From the NCBI GenBank assembly GCA_946641515.1, contig CAMPBT010000009.1, forward strand, positions 1 through 54,072: a stretch of 54,072 nucleotides of DNA. The letters run 5' to 3'. Positions 1-9,999 of the stretch are shown here, piece by piece (position 1 is the first letter of the stretch; each line of letters begins with the position of its first letter). The position numbers were made by a program, and so were the translations under genes. Below the pieces are notes generated by a model. That model ran no database searches. It worked only from the letters and a program-made list of their open reading frames with translations, and was not told the origin of the DNA. The stretch is from UBA3210 sp002363635 (GTDB taxonomy: Bacteria; Bacillota_I; Bacilli_A; RFN20; CAG-449).

Positions 1-169
1 TGTTATTTATTTGTTCTTGTATATTACCTTGAATGCCGGAAAGAGCGTTTAATTCCGATGTTGTTATACCACTTGTTTCAGTTTTTCCAGCATTATTAGT
101 TATTAAGACTTTGTTAGGAGATAAACTAGGTGGTGATAAGCTTTCTCCTAATTTAAAACCATTTGCCAT
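1..169 (-). CDS. Tail fibre protein, N-terminal part (runs off left edge)
   Basis: The 5' end of a minus-strand gene continues past position 1. The visible N-terminus (MANGFKLGES...) is followed by a segment of the type VLITNNAGKTETSGITTSELNALSG and IQGNIQEQIN, which matches residues 20-55 of the kelch fibre at 1176-2429. This is a common phage-fibre linker module. The ATG at 169 was chosen; an in-frame GTG at 181 is an alternative. It follows the first kelch fibre with a 5' gap of about 90 bp, so it is the third fibre gene of the cluster. Its C-terminal domain is outside the window. Confidence 0.7.
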   Translation of the reverse strand, partial: MANGFKLGESLSPPSLSPNKVLITNNAGKTETSGITTSELNALSGIQGNIQEQINN

Positions 170-257
170 ATATTTTGCCACTTATAAATCTAAGTGGACT
201 CTCCTTTCTTTAAAATTTTATATGAGGGAAATATTAATTGTGATTTGTAAATAGATT

Positions 258-1172
258 TTAAGTGATAGATTCTACGATTTTATCTATAATCATGCTAATT
301 AAATAATGGTTAGTACTTTTACCTAAAATATGAATCTCATTATTGTAGACAACAGCTGAACCGTAAGAAAAATCATAAGGTAATGTTGATACATTAGACC
401 AAGTAGAACCATTCCATTTATAATGCTTGGTTTGGTTACTACCATAACTACTACCTAAAATATGAATCTCATTGTTGTAAACAACTGTTGAACCATTTAC
501 AAACTCATAAGGTAAAGTAGAGACTCTAGACCAAGATGAGTCATTCCATTTATAATGATTAGTTTGGTTACCACCATAACCACTACCTAAAATATGAATC
601 TCATTGTTATAGACTACAGCTGAACCCTTATAAAATTCATAACGTAGGGTAGAGACACTAGTCCAAGTAGAACCATTCCATTTATAATGTGGAGTAAGGT
701 TACCACCACCTAAAATATGAATCTCGTTGTTATAAACAACCGCTGAACCGCTTTCAAAATTATAAGGTAAAGTAGAGACACTAGTCCAAGTTGAACCATT
801 CCACTTATAATGAGAAGTTGTTCCATATATACCACCTAAAATATGAATTTCGTTGTTATAAACAACCGCTGGACTAGAATATAATCTGTAAGGTAAAGTA
901 GAGACACTAGTCCAAGTTGAACCATTCCACTTATAATGTGCAGTAAGGTTACCAGAGCCACCTAAAATATGAATCTCGTTGTTATAAACAACCGCTGAGC
1001 CATAGTAAAAGTTATAAGGTAAAGTACTCATGAGACAATTTAAGTTAACAGATACGCTATTACCACTAGGAACATTCAAGATTTTCACTTCTTTAGCATT
1101 AGTCTTAACACCATCCACATAAACCTTAGCTCCGCTTGCACCACTAGCTCCCATTTTAAAACCTAGTGCCAT
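258..1172 (-). CDS. Kelch-repeat tail fibre / receptor-binding protein 1
   Basis: A 304-residue protein with a short N-terminus (GFKMGASGASG) and then about six kelch-like repeats of roughly 43-45 residues. Each repeat has the pattern GSAVVYNNEIHILGG, HYKWNGSTW, S.VSTLPY. Kelch repeats form beta-propellers, so this is most simply a propeller-headed fibre that could bind host surface glycans (inference). The repeats are also very similar at the DNA level and resemble those of the upstream gene at 1176-2429, which points to duplication. It lies 3 bp downstream of that gene in the same tail-fibre operon. No chaperone or peptidase domain is seen. Confidence 0.8.
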   Translation of the reverse strand: MALGFKMGASGASGAKVYVDGVKTNAKEVKILNVPSGNSVSVNLNCLMSTLPYNFYYGSAVVYNNEIHILGGSGNLTAHYKWNGSTWTSVSTLPYRLYSSPAVVYNNEIHILGGIYGTTSHYKWNGSTWTSVSTLPYNFESGSAVVYNNEIHILGGGNLTPHYKWNGSTWTSVSTLRYEFYKGSAVVYNNEIHILGSGYGGNQTNHYKWNDSSWSRVSTLPYEFVNGSTVVYNNEIHILGSSYGSNQTKHYKWNGSTWSNVSTLPYDFSYGSAVVYNNEIHILGKSTNHYLISMIIDKIVESIT

Positions 1173-1175
1173 ATA

Positions 1176-2429
1176 CTACACCCCCTTTACTCGTAGTACT
1201 AAATCACAATTCGGTTTTTCCGTTGCGTATAGCGTGATACCTGTATCATCAAAATATGCACATGCGATTTTATTTGCCTCTGTAGTTTCTGTACTAGTTG
1301 GAATATCACCTACACCTTCGACTTGCCATATTGGTTTTGAATCGTCTGTGAATAAACTTCTTTGTATTTCATAGATGTATGGATAATCAGTAGATGTAGT
1401 AGAATCGGTGTTAGAAGACCAACGAGTTGCTTTGTAGCTATAATGATTGGTATATACAGAATCGCCATATCCACCTAAAATGTGTAGTTCGCCACCATAA
1501 ACAAGAGAAGGAGCATAGTCGAATCCATAAGGTAGGGTAGAAACACTAGTCCAAGAAGTACCATCCCATTTATAATGGTTAGTATGAATAGATGTATCTG
1601 AACCACCGCTTCCTAGAATATGAATTGCGTTATTATAAACAACGGCTGAACCATATCGGAAACTATAAGGTAGGGTAGAAACACTAGTCCAAGAAGTGCC
1701 ATCCCATTTATAATGTGCAGTATAATAGCTAGAGTTATCACTACCCATAATATGAATTTCATTATTAAATACAACCGCTGCACCATCAAAAAATGGATAA
1801 GGTAAAGTAGAAACTTCTGTCCAAGAAGTGCCATCCCATTTATAATGTGCAGTATTATATGATTCATTAGCCGTACCTAAAATATGAATCTCGTTATTAT
1901 AAACAACAGCTGAACCTTGAGCTAATCTATATGGAAGAGTAGATACACTAACCCACGATGAACCATTCCATTTATAATGTTCTGTCGGGCCATAACCTCC
2001 ACCAAGTATATGAATTTCATTATTATAAACAACTATAGAACCGAACCAACACATATATGGAAATCTAGAAAGTTCTGTCCAAGAAGCACCATCCCATTTA
2101 TAGTGTGCTCGATTATCAATAGCTCCACCTACAATGTGAATTTCACCATTACAAACAGCTGCTGAACCAGCTCTAAAACCATATGGAAGAGTTGACTCAG
2201 AAACCCAAGGTGTTGAACCGATATTAAATGAATTAATTTCCACATCTGACGAGATTCCATCAATCTGTTCCTGGATATTGCTACGAGCATTTGCTAGATA
2301 TCCGACTTCACCACTAGTAACGGGGCTAAAATCAATACGCCCTTCACTGTTAGTTATCACAGCCCTGTTAGCAGGAAAAGTAGTTTGTTGATACGAGCCG
2401 GCTCTATTCCCTCTAAAACCAGTTGACAT
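1176..2429 (-). CDS. Kelch-repeat tail fibre / receptor-binding protein 2
   Basis: A 417-residue protein. Residues 1-60 form the shared fibre linker (GFRGNRAG, then a VITNSEGRI..PVTSGEVGYL segment and NIQEQIDG). Residues 80-325 hold about six to seven kelch-like repeats (VYNNEIHILG, HYKWDGTSW, VSTLPY). Residues 330-417 form a C-terminal domain that also ends the fibre at 2431-4428: both contain a segment with TSTDYPY, DDSKPIWQ, EANKI, AYFD.TGI.LYA and end in L.VKGV. This shared tail is probably a trimerisation or attachment domain (inference). It starts 2 bp after the stop of the upstream fibre. Confidence 0.8.
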   Translation of the reverse strand: MSTGFRGNRAGSYQQTTFPANRAVITNSEGRIDFSPVTSGEVGYLANARSNIQEQIDGISSDVEINSFNIGSTPWVSESTLPYGFRAGSAAVCNGEIHIVGGAIDNRAHYKWDGASWTELSRFPYMCWFGSIVVYNNEIHILGGGYGPTEHYKWNGSSWVSVSTLPYRLAQGSAVVYNNEIHILGTANESYNTAHYKWDGTSWTEVSTLPYPFFDGAAVVFNNEIHIMGSDNSSYYTAHYKWDGTSWTSVSTLPYSFRYGSAVVYNNAIHILGSGGSDTSIHTNHYKWDGTSWTSVSTLPYGFDYAPSLVYGGELHILGGYGDSVYTNHYSYKATRWSSNTDSTTSTDYPYIYEIQRSLFTDDSKPIWQVEGVGDIPTSTETTEANKIACAYFDDTGITLYATEKPNCDLVLRVKGV

Positions 2430-2430
2430 T

Positions 2431-4428
2431 TTAATTTACCCCCTTTACTTCAAGTTTTAGATTAGTAAAAGGCAAGTCTTTAGCATAAAGAATAATTCCC
2501 GTGCTATCAAAGTATGCAACAGATATCTTATTAGCCTCTCCAACTTCATAAGAAGTAATAACATCGTTTGCACCTGCGATTTGCCATATTGGTTTACTAT
2601 CATCTGAGTATTTATCTGTATTTATAAATGTTACGTATGGATAATCAGTTGATGTTTCTATATCTGTATTAGAACCCCAATCCGTGTAATACACATCAAA
2701 AACATTATTAGCAAGACTTGCTGAGTTAATTAAATCCATAATATGAGAACCGGAGAACGCTGTTGTAGTGCTAGGGTTTACATCATCTATTGTTACACCG
2801 CCAGCATGAGAGATTAAATCTTCAATTTTTTCAGAAGAATAAGTCGTTGTAAAGCTCTTAGCTGCGTCGTTAATTACGTTAAAACTTGATATTGCGTCAA
2901 CAACTTTTACTGCATCCCATTTAGTAGAATCAAAATCTTCAGGGGTAGATATAGCAGTTTTGTTTCTATAAAGAACATAATTATATGTAACATAATCTCC
3001 AAGTTCATATGTGCTTGTATTATCATATGGATTTGCTACCATATCTGCATTAACAGATGCATAATACATGGCATTGTTAGTATCCTCACCTGTTCTTGTA
3101 CCTGTGCCACCAATAGCCCAACTTTCAGAAAGAATAGCAGAATTAGCAGAATTAGTAGCACTAGTAGATGATTGGCCACTATAATACATAGAGTTATTAG
3201 TATCTTCCCCTGTTCTAGTTCCAGTACCACCAATAGCCCAGCTTTGCGATAGGATAGCATTAACATCCGCATCACCCTCAGAACTAGCTGCAGCATTTGC
3301 ATATGTATGAGCTAAATCACTGTAATAAGCTGCGTTATTGGTATCTTCCCCTGTTCTAGTACCCGTATTACCGATAGCCCAACTTTCAGCTAAAACTGCC
3401 TTTTCTGATGAAGTATCAGCATAGTCAGAAGATTGCTCGGAATAATACTTGGCATTGTTAGTATCTTCACCTGTTCTTGTACCTGTGCTACCAACAGCCC
3501 AACTTTGCGAATTAGTAGCATAATCAGAAGAAGTATCAGCATAGTCAGAAGATTGTTCAGAATAATACTTGGCATTGTTAGTGTCTTCACCTGTACGTGT
3601 GTTAGTGCCACCTATAGCCCAACTCTGTGAGTTTGTAGCATAGTCAGATGAAACACCACTAAAATACTGGGAATTATTAGTATCTTCTCCCGTTCTTGTA
3701 TTAGTGCCGCCTATAGCCCAGCTCTGCGAATTAATAGCATAGTCAGATGAAACGCCACTGTAATACAAAGAGTTATTAGTATCTTCACCTGCTCTTGTGC
3801 CAGTACCGCCAATAGCCCATGATTCCGACCTAACTGCACTTGCTTCGGAATTGTCTGCGTAATTAGAAGATTGTTGGCTATAATACATAGAATTGTTTGT
3901 ATCTTCACCCTCACGAGTATCTGTACCACCAACAGCCCAACTTTCTGATAGAGTAGCAGCTTCTTGAGCCAAAGCTACTTGGCGTTCTATTTCATCTATT
4001 AAATCTTCAGCTTCATCTAAAAAGTCTGACAATGCCTTAAATTCATCGCTAGACATTACGTCTTTTTCATCATATGCACTAGCTCCAATGACAACTTTAA
4101 GTAAAACTGTATGGATAACTTCATTGGTATCATTATTTAATATCTTAATTTGTAAGTAACCAACGCCAGCTGCAGCAGTCATCTGGTTATCAAATAGAAC
4201 AGTAACAGTGCCATCAGTATTTATTGTGCCTCTAAGCAAGACTTTAGTATTATCAGGTTTAAGCATCATAATGTAGGCAGTATTGGTCAAATAATCTATA
4301 TTCACAATTCCATTTTCATCTGTAAATGTAATAATATATTCACGGCTATCTTGATCATATCTATTAAGTCCTATGGTTGTAATCTCTTTATTCGTAAAAT
4401 CCAACTTTAGATTTCTTGTTAATAACAA
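2431..4428 (-). CDS. BppU-like tail fibre with SWAIGGTGTR repeats
   Basis: A 665-residue structural protein. Residues 1-115 resemble the N-terminal domain of phage baseplate upper proteins (BppU, DUF2479): a beta-rich module ending in TVLLKVVIGAS. A short helical linker at 130-160 (FLDEAEDLIDEIERQVA) follows. Residues 160-450 hold eight or so repeats of a 28-40 residue unit, ESWAIGGTGTRTGEDTNN.YYS. This unit is common in fibres of gut Firmicutes phages. The C-terminal 80 residues match the C-terminus of the kelch fibre at 1176-2429. It probably links the baseplate to the host-binding fibres. The product is clear as a fibre; its receptor is unknown. Confidence 0.8.
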   Translation of the reverse strand: MLLTRNLKLDFTNKEITTIGLNRYDQDSREYIITFTDENGIVNIDYLTNTAYIMMLKPDNTKVLLRGTINTDGTVTVLFDNQMTAAAGVGYLQIKILNNDTNEVIHTVLLKVVIGASAYDEKDVMSSDEFKALSDFLDEAEDLIDEIERQVALAQEAATLSESWAVGGTDTREGEDTNNSMYYSQQSSNYADNSEASAVRSESWAIGGTGTRAGEDTNNSLYYSGVSSDYAINSQSWAIGGTNTRTGEDTNNSQYFSGVSSDYATNSQSWAIGGTNTRTGEDTNNAKYYSEQSSDYADTSSDYATNSQSWAVGSTGTRTGEDTNNAKYYSEQSSDYADTSSEKAVLAESWAIGNTGTRTGEDTNNAAYYSDLAHTYANAAASSEGDADVNAILSQSWAIGGTGTRTGEDTNNSMYYSGQSSTSATNSANSAILSESWAIGGTGTRTGEDTNNAMYYASVNADMVANPYDNTSTYELGDYVTYNYVLYRNKTAISTPEDFDSTKWDAVKVVDAISSFNVINDAAKSFTTTYSSEKIEDLISHAGGVTIDDVNPSTTTAFSGSHIMDLINSASLANNVFDVYYTDWGSNTDIETSTDYPYVTFINTDKYSDDSKPIWQIAGANDVITSYEVGEANKISVAYFDSTGIILYAKDLPFTNLKLEVKGVN

Positions 4429-4448
4429 CTTTACCCCTCCTTTCTTCT

Positions 4449-4784
4449 TTAATTAATCGTGTAACCAACAGATACATTGATTAAATTTGTATGAAAAATG
4501 CCATCATCTTTTGTTTCAATTCTGAATTGCAAAAGACAATGGCAACAATCTAATTCACTTAAATTAAAATTAAATGAACCGTCTGAATTAATTTCGCAGG
4601 TACCGACAACCGAATTATTAACATAAGGTGTAATAATAAAATCTGATGAAAGATTAATACGTTCACCATTATTAGAAAGATAAATCTTATAAAATCGGCT
4701 ATTAATATCCTGTGAATTAACATGAATATTTTCAGTTTTAGGCTGAGAAACATCTAAATATAATGTTTTGCGTTTAATCATCAT
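4449..4784 (-). CDS. Small BppU-type baseplate protein
   Basis: A 111-residue beta-rich protein. It contains the pattern NNGERINLSSDFIITPYVNNS, then SDGSFNFNLSELDCCHCLLQF, then FHTNLINVSVGYTIN. This is the layout of an isolated DUF2479/BppU N-terminal domain, as in the first 115 residues of the next fibre gene. It may be an adaptor between Tal and fibre. Its start overlaps the end of the upstream DUF1617-like gene by 11 bp, so it is probably translationally coupled. Assignment rests on fold-like pattern and position. Confidence 0.6.
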   Translation of the reverse strand: MMIKRKTLYLDVSQPKTENIHVNSQDINSRFYKIYLSNNGERINLSSDFIITPYVNNSVVGTCEINSDGSFNFNLSELDCCHCLLQFRIETKDDGIFHTNLINVSVGYTIN

Positions 4785-5166
4785 TTATCATGAACTCCAA
4801 TTTAATAACATCATTAGGCTTAATTTCATTTATCAGAAGAAAGTCGTCAAGAGCAACCTTCTTAAAATCCTTGCACTCAAATTCTTCTGAAAAGATTTCG
4901 CCTACTTTACGATTTACTATGTCAACATTTTCAGGAGCAATTTCAACTGTATTTGTTGAATGATTAATAATAAGATTGTTATCTGAATCTCGTTTGCCGT
5001 ATTCGTTTAAAACATTAACACGAGCTTGCTCTACAATTTTAAAAAGTGGCTCAAGTATCATAGCGTTATACGCAATACTTAAAGCCACCTTTGTAGGCAT
5101 TTTATTATTAACATACTCCTTAAGAATATTTCCGTATTTTAATATATTATTTCCTGTTATTTTCAT
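4774..5166 (-). CDS. DUF1617-like phage protein
   Basis: A 130-residue protein beginning MKITGNNILKYG. It contains MPTKVALSIAYNA..LEPLFKIVEQAR, then LNEYGKRDSDNNL, and near the end a SEEFECKDF element. This is the pattern of the DUF1617 family, small proteins found near tail genes of Firmicutes phages and of unknown function. The start at 5166 is preferred over the upstream in-frame start at 5199 because AAAGGAG lies at proper distance from it. It sits between Tal and the small baseplate protein. Confidence 0.6.
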   Translation of the reverse strand: MKITGNNILKYGNILKEYVNNKMPTKVALSIAYNAMILEPLFKIVEQARVNVLNEYGKRDSDNNLIINHSTNTVEIAPENVDIVNRKVGEIFSEEFECKDFKKVALDDFLLINEIKPNDVIKLEFMINDD

Positions 5167-5185
5167 TCCTTTTTCTCCTTTTATT

Positions 5186-8100
5186 TTAATCATAGCCACC
5201 CCTAACTAGCTTTTCTAATTTGGGTTGTAAATCCGTGCATTTTATCATAGTTCCTACGTGACCAAACATTATATAATCAGTCAATAGGTAGCATCTTTCA
5301 CCTTCCAACCATAAACCATCATTTAGATATGTATATCCATCCCCATTTACCGATAATTGATTTGCAGTAATTGAATTAGCATCAATTCTGTCACCGGACA
5401 TTGTTCCATATGTAATGTTGCTAGCATTAATACTTACCGAATCAATACCTCTAGCAACGATTGTATTAGCGTCAATTCTATCAGAATTAATTGTTCCAGC
5501 AGTAATATTATCCGCATTAATACCACTAGCAACAATTGAACCATCTATCCAACCACTAGTAGCAGTAATATCTCCTGATATTATCGCACTAGACGCATAT
5601 AAACCACCATTATGACCAACTCTAAATGGTGCATCCCACTGATTACTATTACCAGCCCATATAGCATGTGATGCCTGGTTATTGCTATCAAGACCTATAT
5701 CAGTTCCTATTAATGCACCACCACTAATATTCCAACCGCCTATTTTACCGCTTGTTGCTGTTATACTACCTGTAATAGTTGCACTAGATGAATATAAACT
5801 TCCATCATGACCAACCCTATATGGGGCTGAACCACTATTACCAACAGAAGCTCCTGCCCAAAAAGCATAGTCTCCACCGGATTCAGCATCCATACCAACT
5901 TGACTACCATACAATTTATCACCGTTAATCGTATAACCTGCGATTTTACCGCTTGTAGCAGTTATTTTACCTGTTAAATCAACAGATGTTGCAGTTATCG
6001 CACCTGTGCTTGTCGCACTAAAATGGCTACCAATTGATAGTCCATTTGCAGCAAGATAATATCCATTAGAAGTAGAACTAAGAGTACTGTGAGAACCACT
6101 ATAAATCTTATTATTTCCACCATCTAGCACTATAGTATTGCTTGTAGATTTAAGGGTAGTACTATTAATATTCCAACCACCGATTAGACCTTCTGTTGCA
6201 GATAAATAGCCTGCACTTGTTACGCTAAATGAATCACCTATGCTTAATCCATCTGCAGCTAGGTAATAACCATTGCTTGTAGATGATAAACTTGAGTGAG
6301 TTCCACTATAAATTTTGTTATTATTTGCGTCCAAAACAATCGAACCATTGTTACTGTTTAAAACTCCATTTGCAATAGTCCAACCACCAATATGACCATC
6401 TATTGATTCAATAGTACCTTCTACATATAGCTTATTTAAGTCATATGAAAGCTTTCCGCCGGCAAAGGCAAATGTACCATCATTAAGATTAATATGTGTT
6501 CCTTGGCTTATTTCACCGTCTGTAGTAAGGTAATTTTGAGAATAAATATCACCACCAATTATCTTTCCCGCAAGAACAAAATCAGCATTTAAACCATATT
6601 CTTCATAGGAAGTATTATCTAAGTAGTAAAATTGCTTACCAATTGCCATACGAGTAGTAAGCCAATTATCATCAGTCAGTATTATTGAATTGCCATTTAA
6701 TCGTAATTGCTCGTCATTATATTGTTCTTTTACATCATCATAGTTTCTTGCAAGTAGCCCATGCTCATCGAATACAACATCTGAATTTGTACTAAAAAGC
6801 ATATATTGAGCAAGATCTAGACCATCTTGTTTTAGCACGTCAAAAGTTCTATCAGCTCTTTCACCTTGTTCGGCTTGCTTTTTTACCAGGTTAAAACTAG
6901 CTGACATAGATTTTGTTTGTTCTAATAATTGTTTAGCTCTGCTGATAGTGGTTGATACACTAGATTTACTTGTATCATAGAATGTCATAGAAAGATTATT
7001 AAGATTGTTATAATCTATGGTAACATCACCCATACGCATTTTATATAATACGCCATCAATTTTTACTCTTATATAATTACCCAAAATAAAGTTCTCTAAG
7101 AAGTTCTCGTAAATTTGTTTTCTATCTTCTCCTAGGATTAACATTAGATTAAGTAGAGTAGTACTAACAGAATATTGTGTTTGAGCTGAACGCATAACGC
7201 TTTCAGTAGCAACTTGAATTAAATTATCTACTAACTTAAATATTTCAGAATTATTTAAACCATCTGACACATAATTTGAATTATCATATGAGTCCTCTCG
7301 TCTATAGACAAGAAATAAATTATACAATTCTGGCCCTAAGTAATTTTCAAAATTTAGAGTATAGTGAGCAGAATTAATATAATCTTCAAGAACAACCATA
7401 ATATCATTAACACATTCTATATCATAACTACGTATGTTCATTTCACTTTCTAGTGCTTTAAATCTTTCATAGTATGGGATATACAATTCGTTATATAGAG
7501 CATTATTAGGTTCTGAAATACCTTGTTGAGTAAGTACATCAAGAGCAGATTGATAAGCACTAAGATAAGAATTGAGCATATTGTAAGAATACTTTTTAAT
7601 TTCGGTTTTAAACTCGTCTAAATCTTCAATTTTAAAAATATCCTTAACTCCTTGTAAATCTAACTTAGCAACTATTTTTTCTATTTTTTGATTAAGATAT
7701 TCTGTCATATCATCTGTTAGTTCAACGTCAATAACAGTTGTTGTATAAGAATCTTTAGGTACACCCTCTTCATCTTTCGCATAACTTGTAAGAGTAAAAC
7801 TACCACTCCAAGTTTGACTTAGAATACTAGATGAATTCTCTGTAACAACTACTTTGTATAAACTTGTATCAATAATAGCTTTTGCCATTAATAATACAGA
7901 AGAATCAGCAGTAGCAAGAGAAATGCTTGAAACATCACCAACGCCAACTGTTGTTAGCTCGTTTTCTATCTTTTCACCCTCACTTTGAGCCGTCTTTTCT
8001 TCAGAGGAAGGTACAGGCATCATACTAGACCTTAAATACAAATCTAAGTCTATAGCTTCATAATACCTAGCCATAATATTAATATATCCAACAATTGGAT

Positions 8101-9202
8101 TTGACATATTAGTAAATTCAGTAGAAGGGTATATAGATGCAATTTTTTCTACTACAGAATTATAATTATTAACCATATCAGAATTAAAATCATATATCTT
8201 ATTATGTTTATATTCTTCAATAGTGTCATTATATTCTTCTAATTTATCTACTAACGTATCTGGCATATCTGCTAGCGTATCATCATCAAAAGCATAGATA
8301 TAATTTGTGCCATTAGGATTAGCATTTCTAATTGCTGCATTTATAATCTCATCTCCACCATAGATTTTGACACAGTTTTTAACATTATCTTCATCACTAG
8401 TAAGATTAATATTTTGTCCTAATTGCTCTTTATCAATATAAATATTGGTATCATAGCCATAGGGTTTATGAATATGCAAGGTGCCACCGCAATTAGGGCA
8501 TACTTTAAATTCATAATCACTTCGATAATTACAATCTAGACACATATATTCTAAATCATATGCATATATGCTTCGTTCATTGGTATCAAAAAGAAATAGG
8601 CAACCTATTTCCTCAGCTATTGTTTTCATTGCGTCATAAACAGACGTAGTATTATCAAATGTAAATGTCCTTTGAATATCCCACAATGTATCATCTACAT
8701 AAGCAATAGAGTAGTTTGGCATTTTCTTTAAAATTACTCTATTAAGAAGTGAACTATCAGGATCATCTTCATTATAAAAAATGGTAGGCGTAACATAATC
8801 ATTTCTTGCTATATCCGCCTCAGTATTAATTTCTGTTGTATCCATAAGAATGTGAGATAATTCAGCTTCACAAAGAGAAGTAGCAGTAATATTTTTAATT
8901 GTAGAGTCTTGACTATCATCAACATCTACAGTAATTTCAAACCATTCATTATATTCTTTAACATAGAGTAATTTGAAATTTATTATTTTATCCCAATAAT
9001 TACATTCTTCTCCATTTAATAACTTATATACACTAAAGCTTAATTCATCTGCACTTGATAGCTGTGGATGATAAACAACATTTGCAAAATTATTCATTAA
9101 TCCAATAATTTCCTTGCTCTTATTTGCAAGTAAAAAAGTTAAAGGGCGGATTTGCTTATCTTGGCTAAGTCTAAATAAATTCTTAATGTTAATCTTATTC
9201 AT
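5186..9202 (-). CDS. Tail-associated baseplate protein (Tal / prophage tail endopeptidase type)
   Basis: A protein of about 1,338 residues encoded right after Dit, the usual place of Tal. Residues 1-380 have the gp27-like hub layout with an inserted zinc ribbon: CLDC at about 221-224 and CPNC at about 235-238. Residues 560-800 are largely helical. From about 940 to 1,290 there are repeats of GKIGGWNISGG, ATSGKI, NNKIYSG and NGYYLAADGLSIG. These are typical of the fibrous C-terminal region of siphovirus tail proteins. ATG at 9202 overlaps the Dit stop as TAATG, and the TTG six bases upstream is not needed. It likely forms the tail tip and may carry cell-wall entry functions, but no catalytic motif was recognised. 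Confidence 0.75.
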   Translation of the reverse strand: MNKINIKNLFRLSQDKQIRPLTFLLANKSKEIIGLMNNFANVVYHPQLSSADELSFSVYKLLNGEECNYWDKIINFKLLYVKEYNEWFEITVDVDDSQDSTIKNITATSLCEAELSHILMDTTEINTEADIARNDYVTPTIFYNEDDPDSSLLNRVILKKMPNYSIAYVDDTLWDIQRTFTFDNTTSVYDAMKTIAEEIGCLFLFDTNERSIYAYDLEYMCLDCNYRSDYEFKVCPNCGGTLHIHKPYGYDTNIYIDKEQLGQNINLTSDEDNVKNCVKIYGGDEIINAAIRNANPNGTNYIYAFDDDTLADMPDTLVDKLEEYNDTIEEYKHNKIYDFNSDMVNNYNSVVEKIASIYPSTEFTNMSNPIVGYINIMARYYEAIDLDLYLRSSMMPVPSSEEKTAQSEGEKIENELTTVGVGDVSSISLATADSSVLLMAKAIIDTSLYKVVVTENSSSILSQTWSGSFTLTSYAKDEEGVPKDSYTTTVIDVELTDDMTEYLNQKIEKIVAKLDLQGVKDIFKIEDLDEFKTEIKKYSYNMLNSYLSAYQSALDVLTQQGISEPNNALYNELYIPYYERFKALESEMNIRSYDIECVNDIMVVLEDYINSAHYTLNFENYLGPELYNLFLVYRREDSYDNSNYVSDGLNNSEIFKLVDNLIQVATESVMRSAQTQYSVSTTLLNLMLILGEDRKQIYENFLENFILGNYIRVKIDGVLYKMRMGDVTIDYNNLNNLSMTFYDTSKSSVSTTISRAKQLLEQTKSMSASFNLVKKQAEQGERADRTFDVLKQDGLDLAQYMLFSTNSDVVFDEHGLLARNYDDVKEQYNDEQLRLNGNSIILTDDNWLTTRMAIGKQFYYLDNTSYEEYGLNADFVLAGKIIGGDIYSQNYLTTDGEISQGTHINLNDGTFAFAGGKLSYDLNKLYVEGTIESIDGHIGGWTIANGVLNSNNGSIVLDANNNKIYSGTHSSLSSTSNGYYLAADGLSIGDSFSVTSAGYLSATEGLIGGWNINSTTLKSTSNTIVLDGGNNKIYSGSHSTLSSTSNGYYLAANGLSIGSHFSATSTGAITATSVDLTGKITATSGKIAGYTINGDKLYGSQVGMDAESGGDYAFWAGASVGNSGSAPYRVGHDGSLYSSSATITGSITATSGKIGGWNISGGALIGTDIGLDSNNQASHAIWAGNSNQWDAPFRVGHNGGLYASSAIISGDITATSGWIDGSIVASGINADNITAGTINSDRIDANTIVARGIDSVSINASNITYGTMSGDRIDANSITANQLSVNGDGYTYLNDGLWLEGERCYLLTDYIMFGHVGTMIKCTDLQPKLEKLVRGGYD

Positions 9203-9981
9203 TAGCAAATTCCTACCTTTCTTATTGGATTGTACTTAACATTAATATCAATATTTAATGTTGAATTGAACACATTATTGCGTTCATAATATGTATTACA
9301 TAATTTCATAAAATTAAAATTAAAATCATCATAAATATTATGCACTGCGTTATTTGTTGTAATTATCTTATGTTTGGTATCCATGACGATTTTTTCATCT
9401 GCCTCTACATTATTAAGAATAAATATCTCGTTATCTAAACTATTACGTATAATTAAGTTACCTGCTTCATTACATTTAATTACGATATCTGGATAGACAT
9501 CACCAATTTCATCACTAAAACAAACAATCTCAAAATCAGTAACTCCTGTATAAATATTTTCAATTCCATCTTCAAATCCATATGGATAAATAGAAGTAAA
9601 GTTAAGATTTATACCATAAATTAATCCGTTTATAACAACTGGCGTAAGATTAAATGTGCCTATATAGAAAATACGCTCAAATGACTTGGTAGATATTCTA
9701 AACTTATGAGGTTCTTGCCGATTAAGCCAACGATTTATTCTTCCATATTCATCAGCACTAATTGGTAGAATTTCACAATTTCGAGATTTACATACACTAA
9801 ATGAATAATTTAATGGTTCAGAATACCCATTAAATGGGATAGCGAATTCATTAACGCCAAGAATTTTGACCGAATCTAATTGTAGATTATTACCACCAAC
9901 AGGCTCTATTGAATCGCCAAATGTACAAACCATTAATTCATAATCACTTGCAAATTCGCCAGCAAATTCAAAATTATTCAC
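9202..9981 (-). CDS. Distal tail protein (Dit)
   Basis: A 259-residue protein that follows the tape measure/lysis block and directly precedes Tal. The N-terminal half contains KILGVNEFAIPFNGYSEPLNYSFSVCK and a segment with RINRWLNRQEPHKFRI and FYIGTF, the typical Dit ring domain pattern. The end has a galectin-like beta-rich part. Dit forms the hexameric hub connecting tail tube to baseplate. TAATG overlap with Tal indicates coupled translation. Lysis genes lie between the tape measure and this gene, which is an unusual but not unique order. Confidence 0.7.
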   Translation of the reverse strand: MNNFEFAGEFASDYELMVCTFGDSIEPVGGNNLQLDSVKILGVNEFAIPFNGYSEPLNYSFSVCKSRNCEILPISADEYGRINRWLNRQEPHKFRISTKSFERIFYIGTFNLTPVVINGLIYGINLNFTSIYPYGFEDGIENIYTGVTDFEIVCFSDEIGDVYPDIVIKCNEAGNLIIRNSLDNEIFILNNVEADEKIVMDTKHKIITTNNAVHNIYDDFNFNFMKLCNTYYERNNVFNSTLNIDINVKYNPIRKVGIC

Positions 9982-9999
9982 AGGGTACCTCCTTTCTTT

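Noticed and set aside
1..5000. Diversity-generating retroelement acting on the kelch fibres
   Set aside because: No reverse transcriptase, no template/variable repeat pair recognised in the window.
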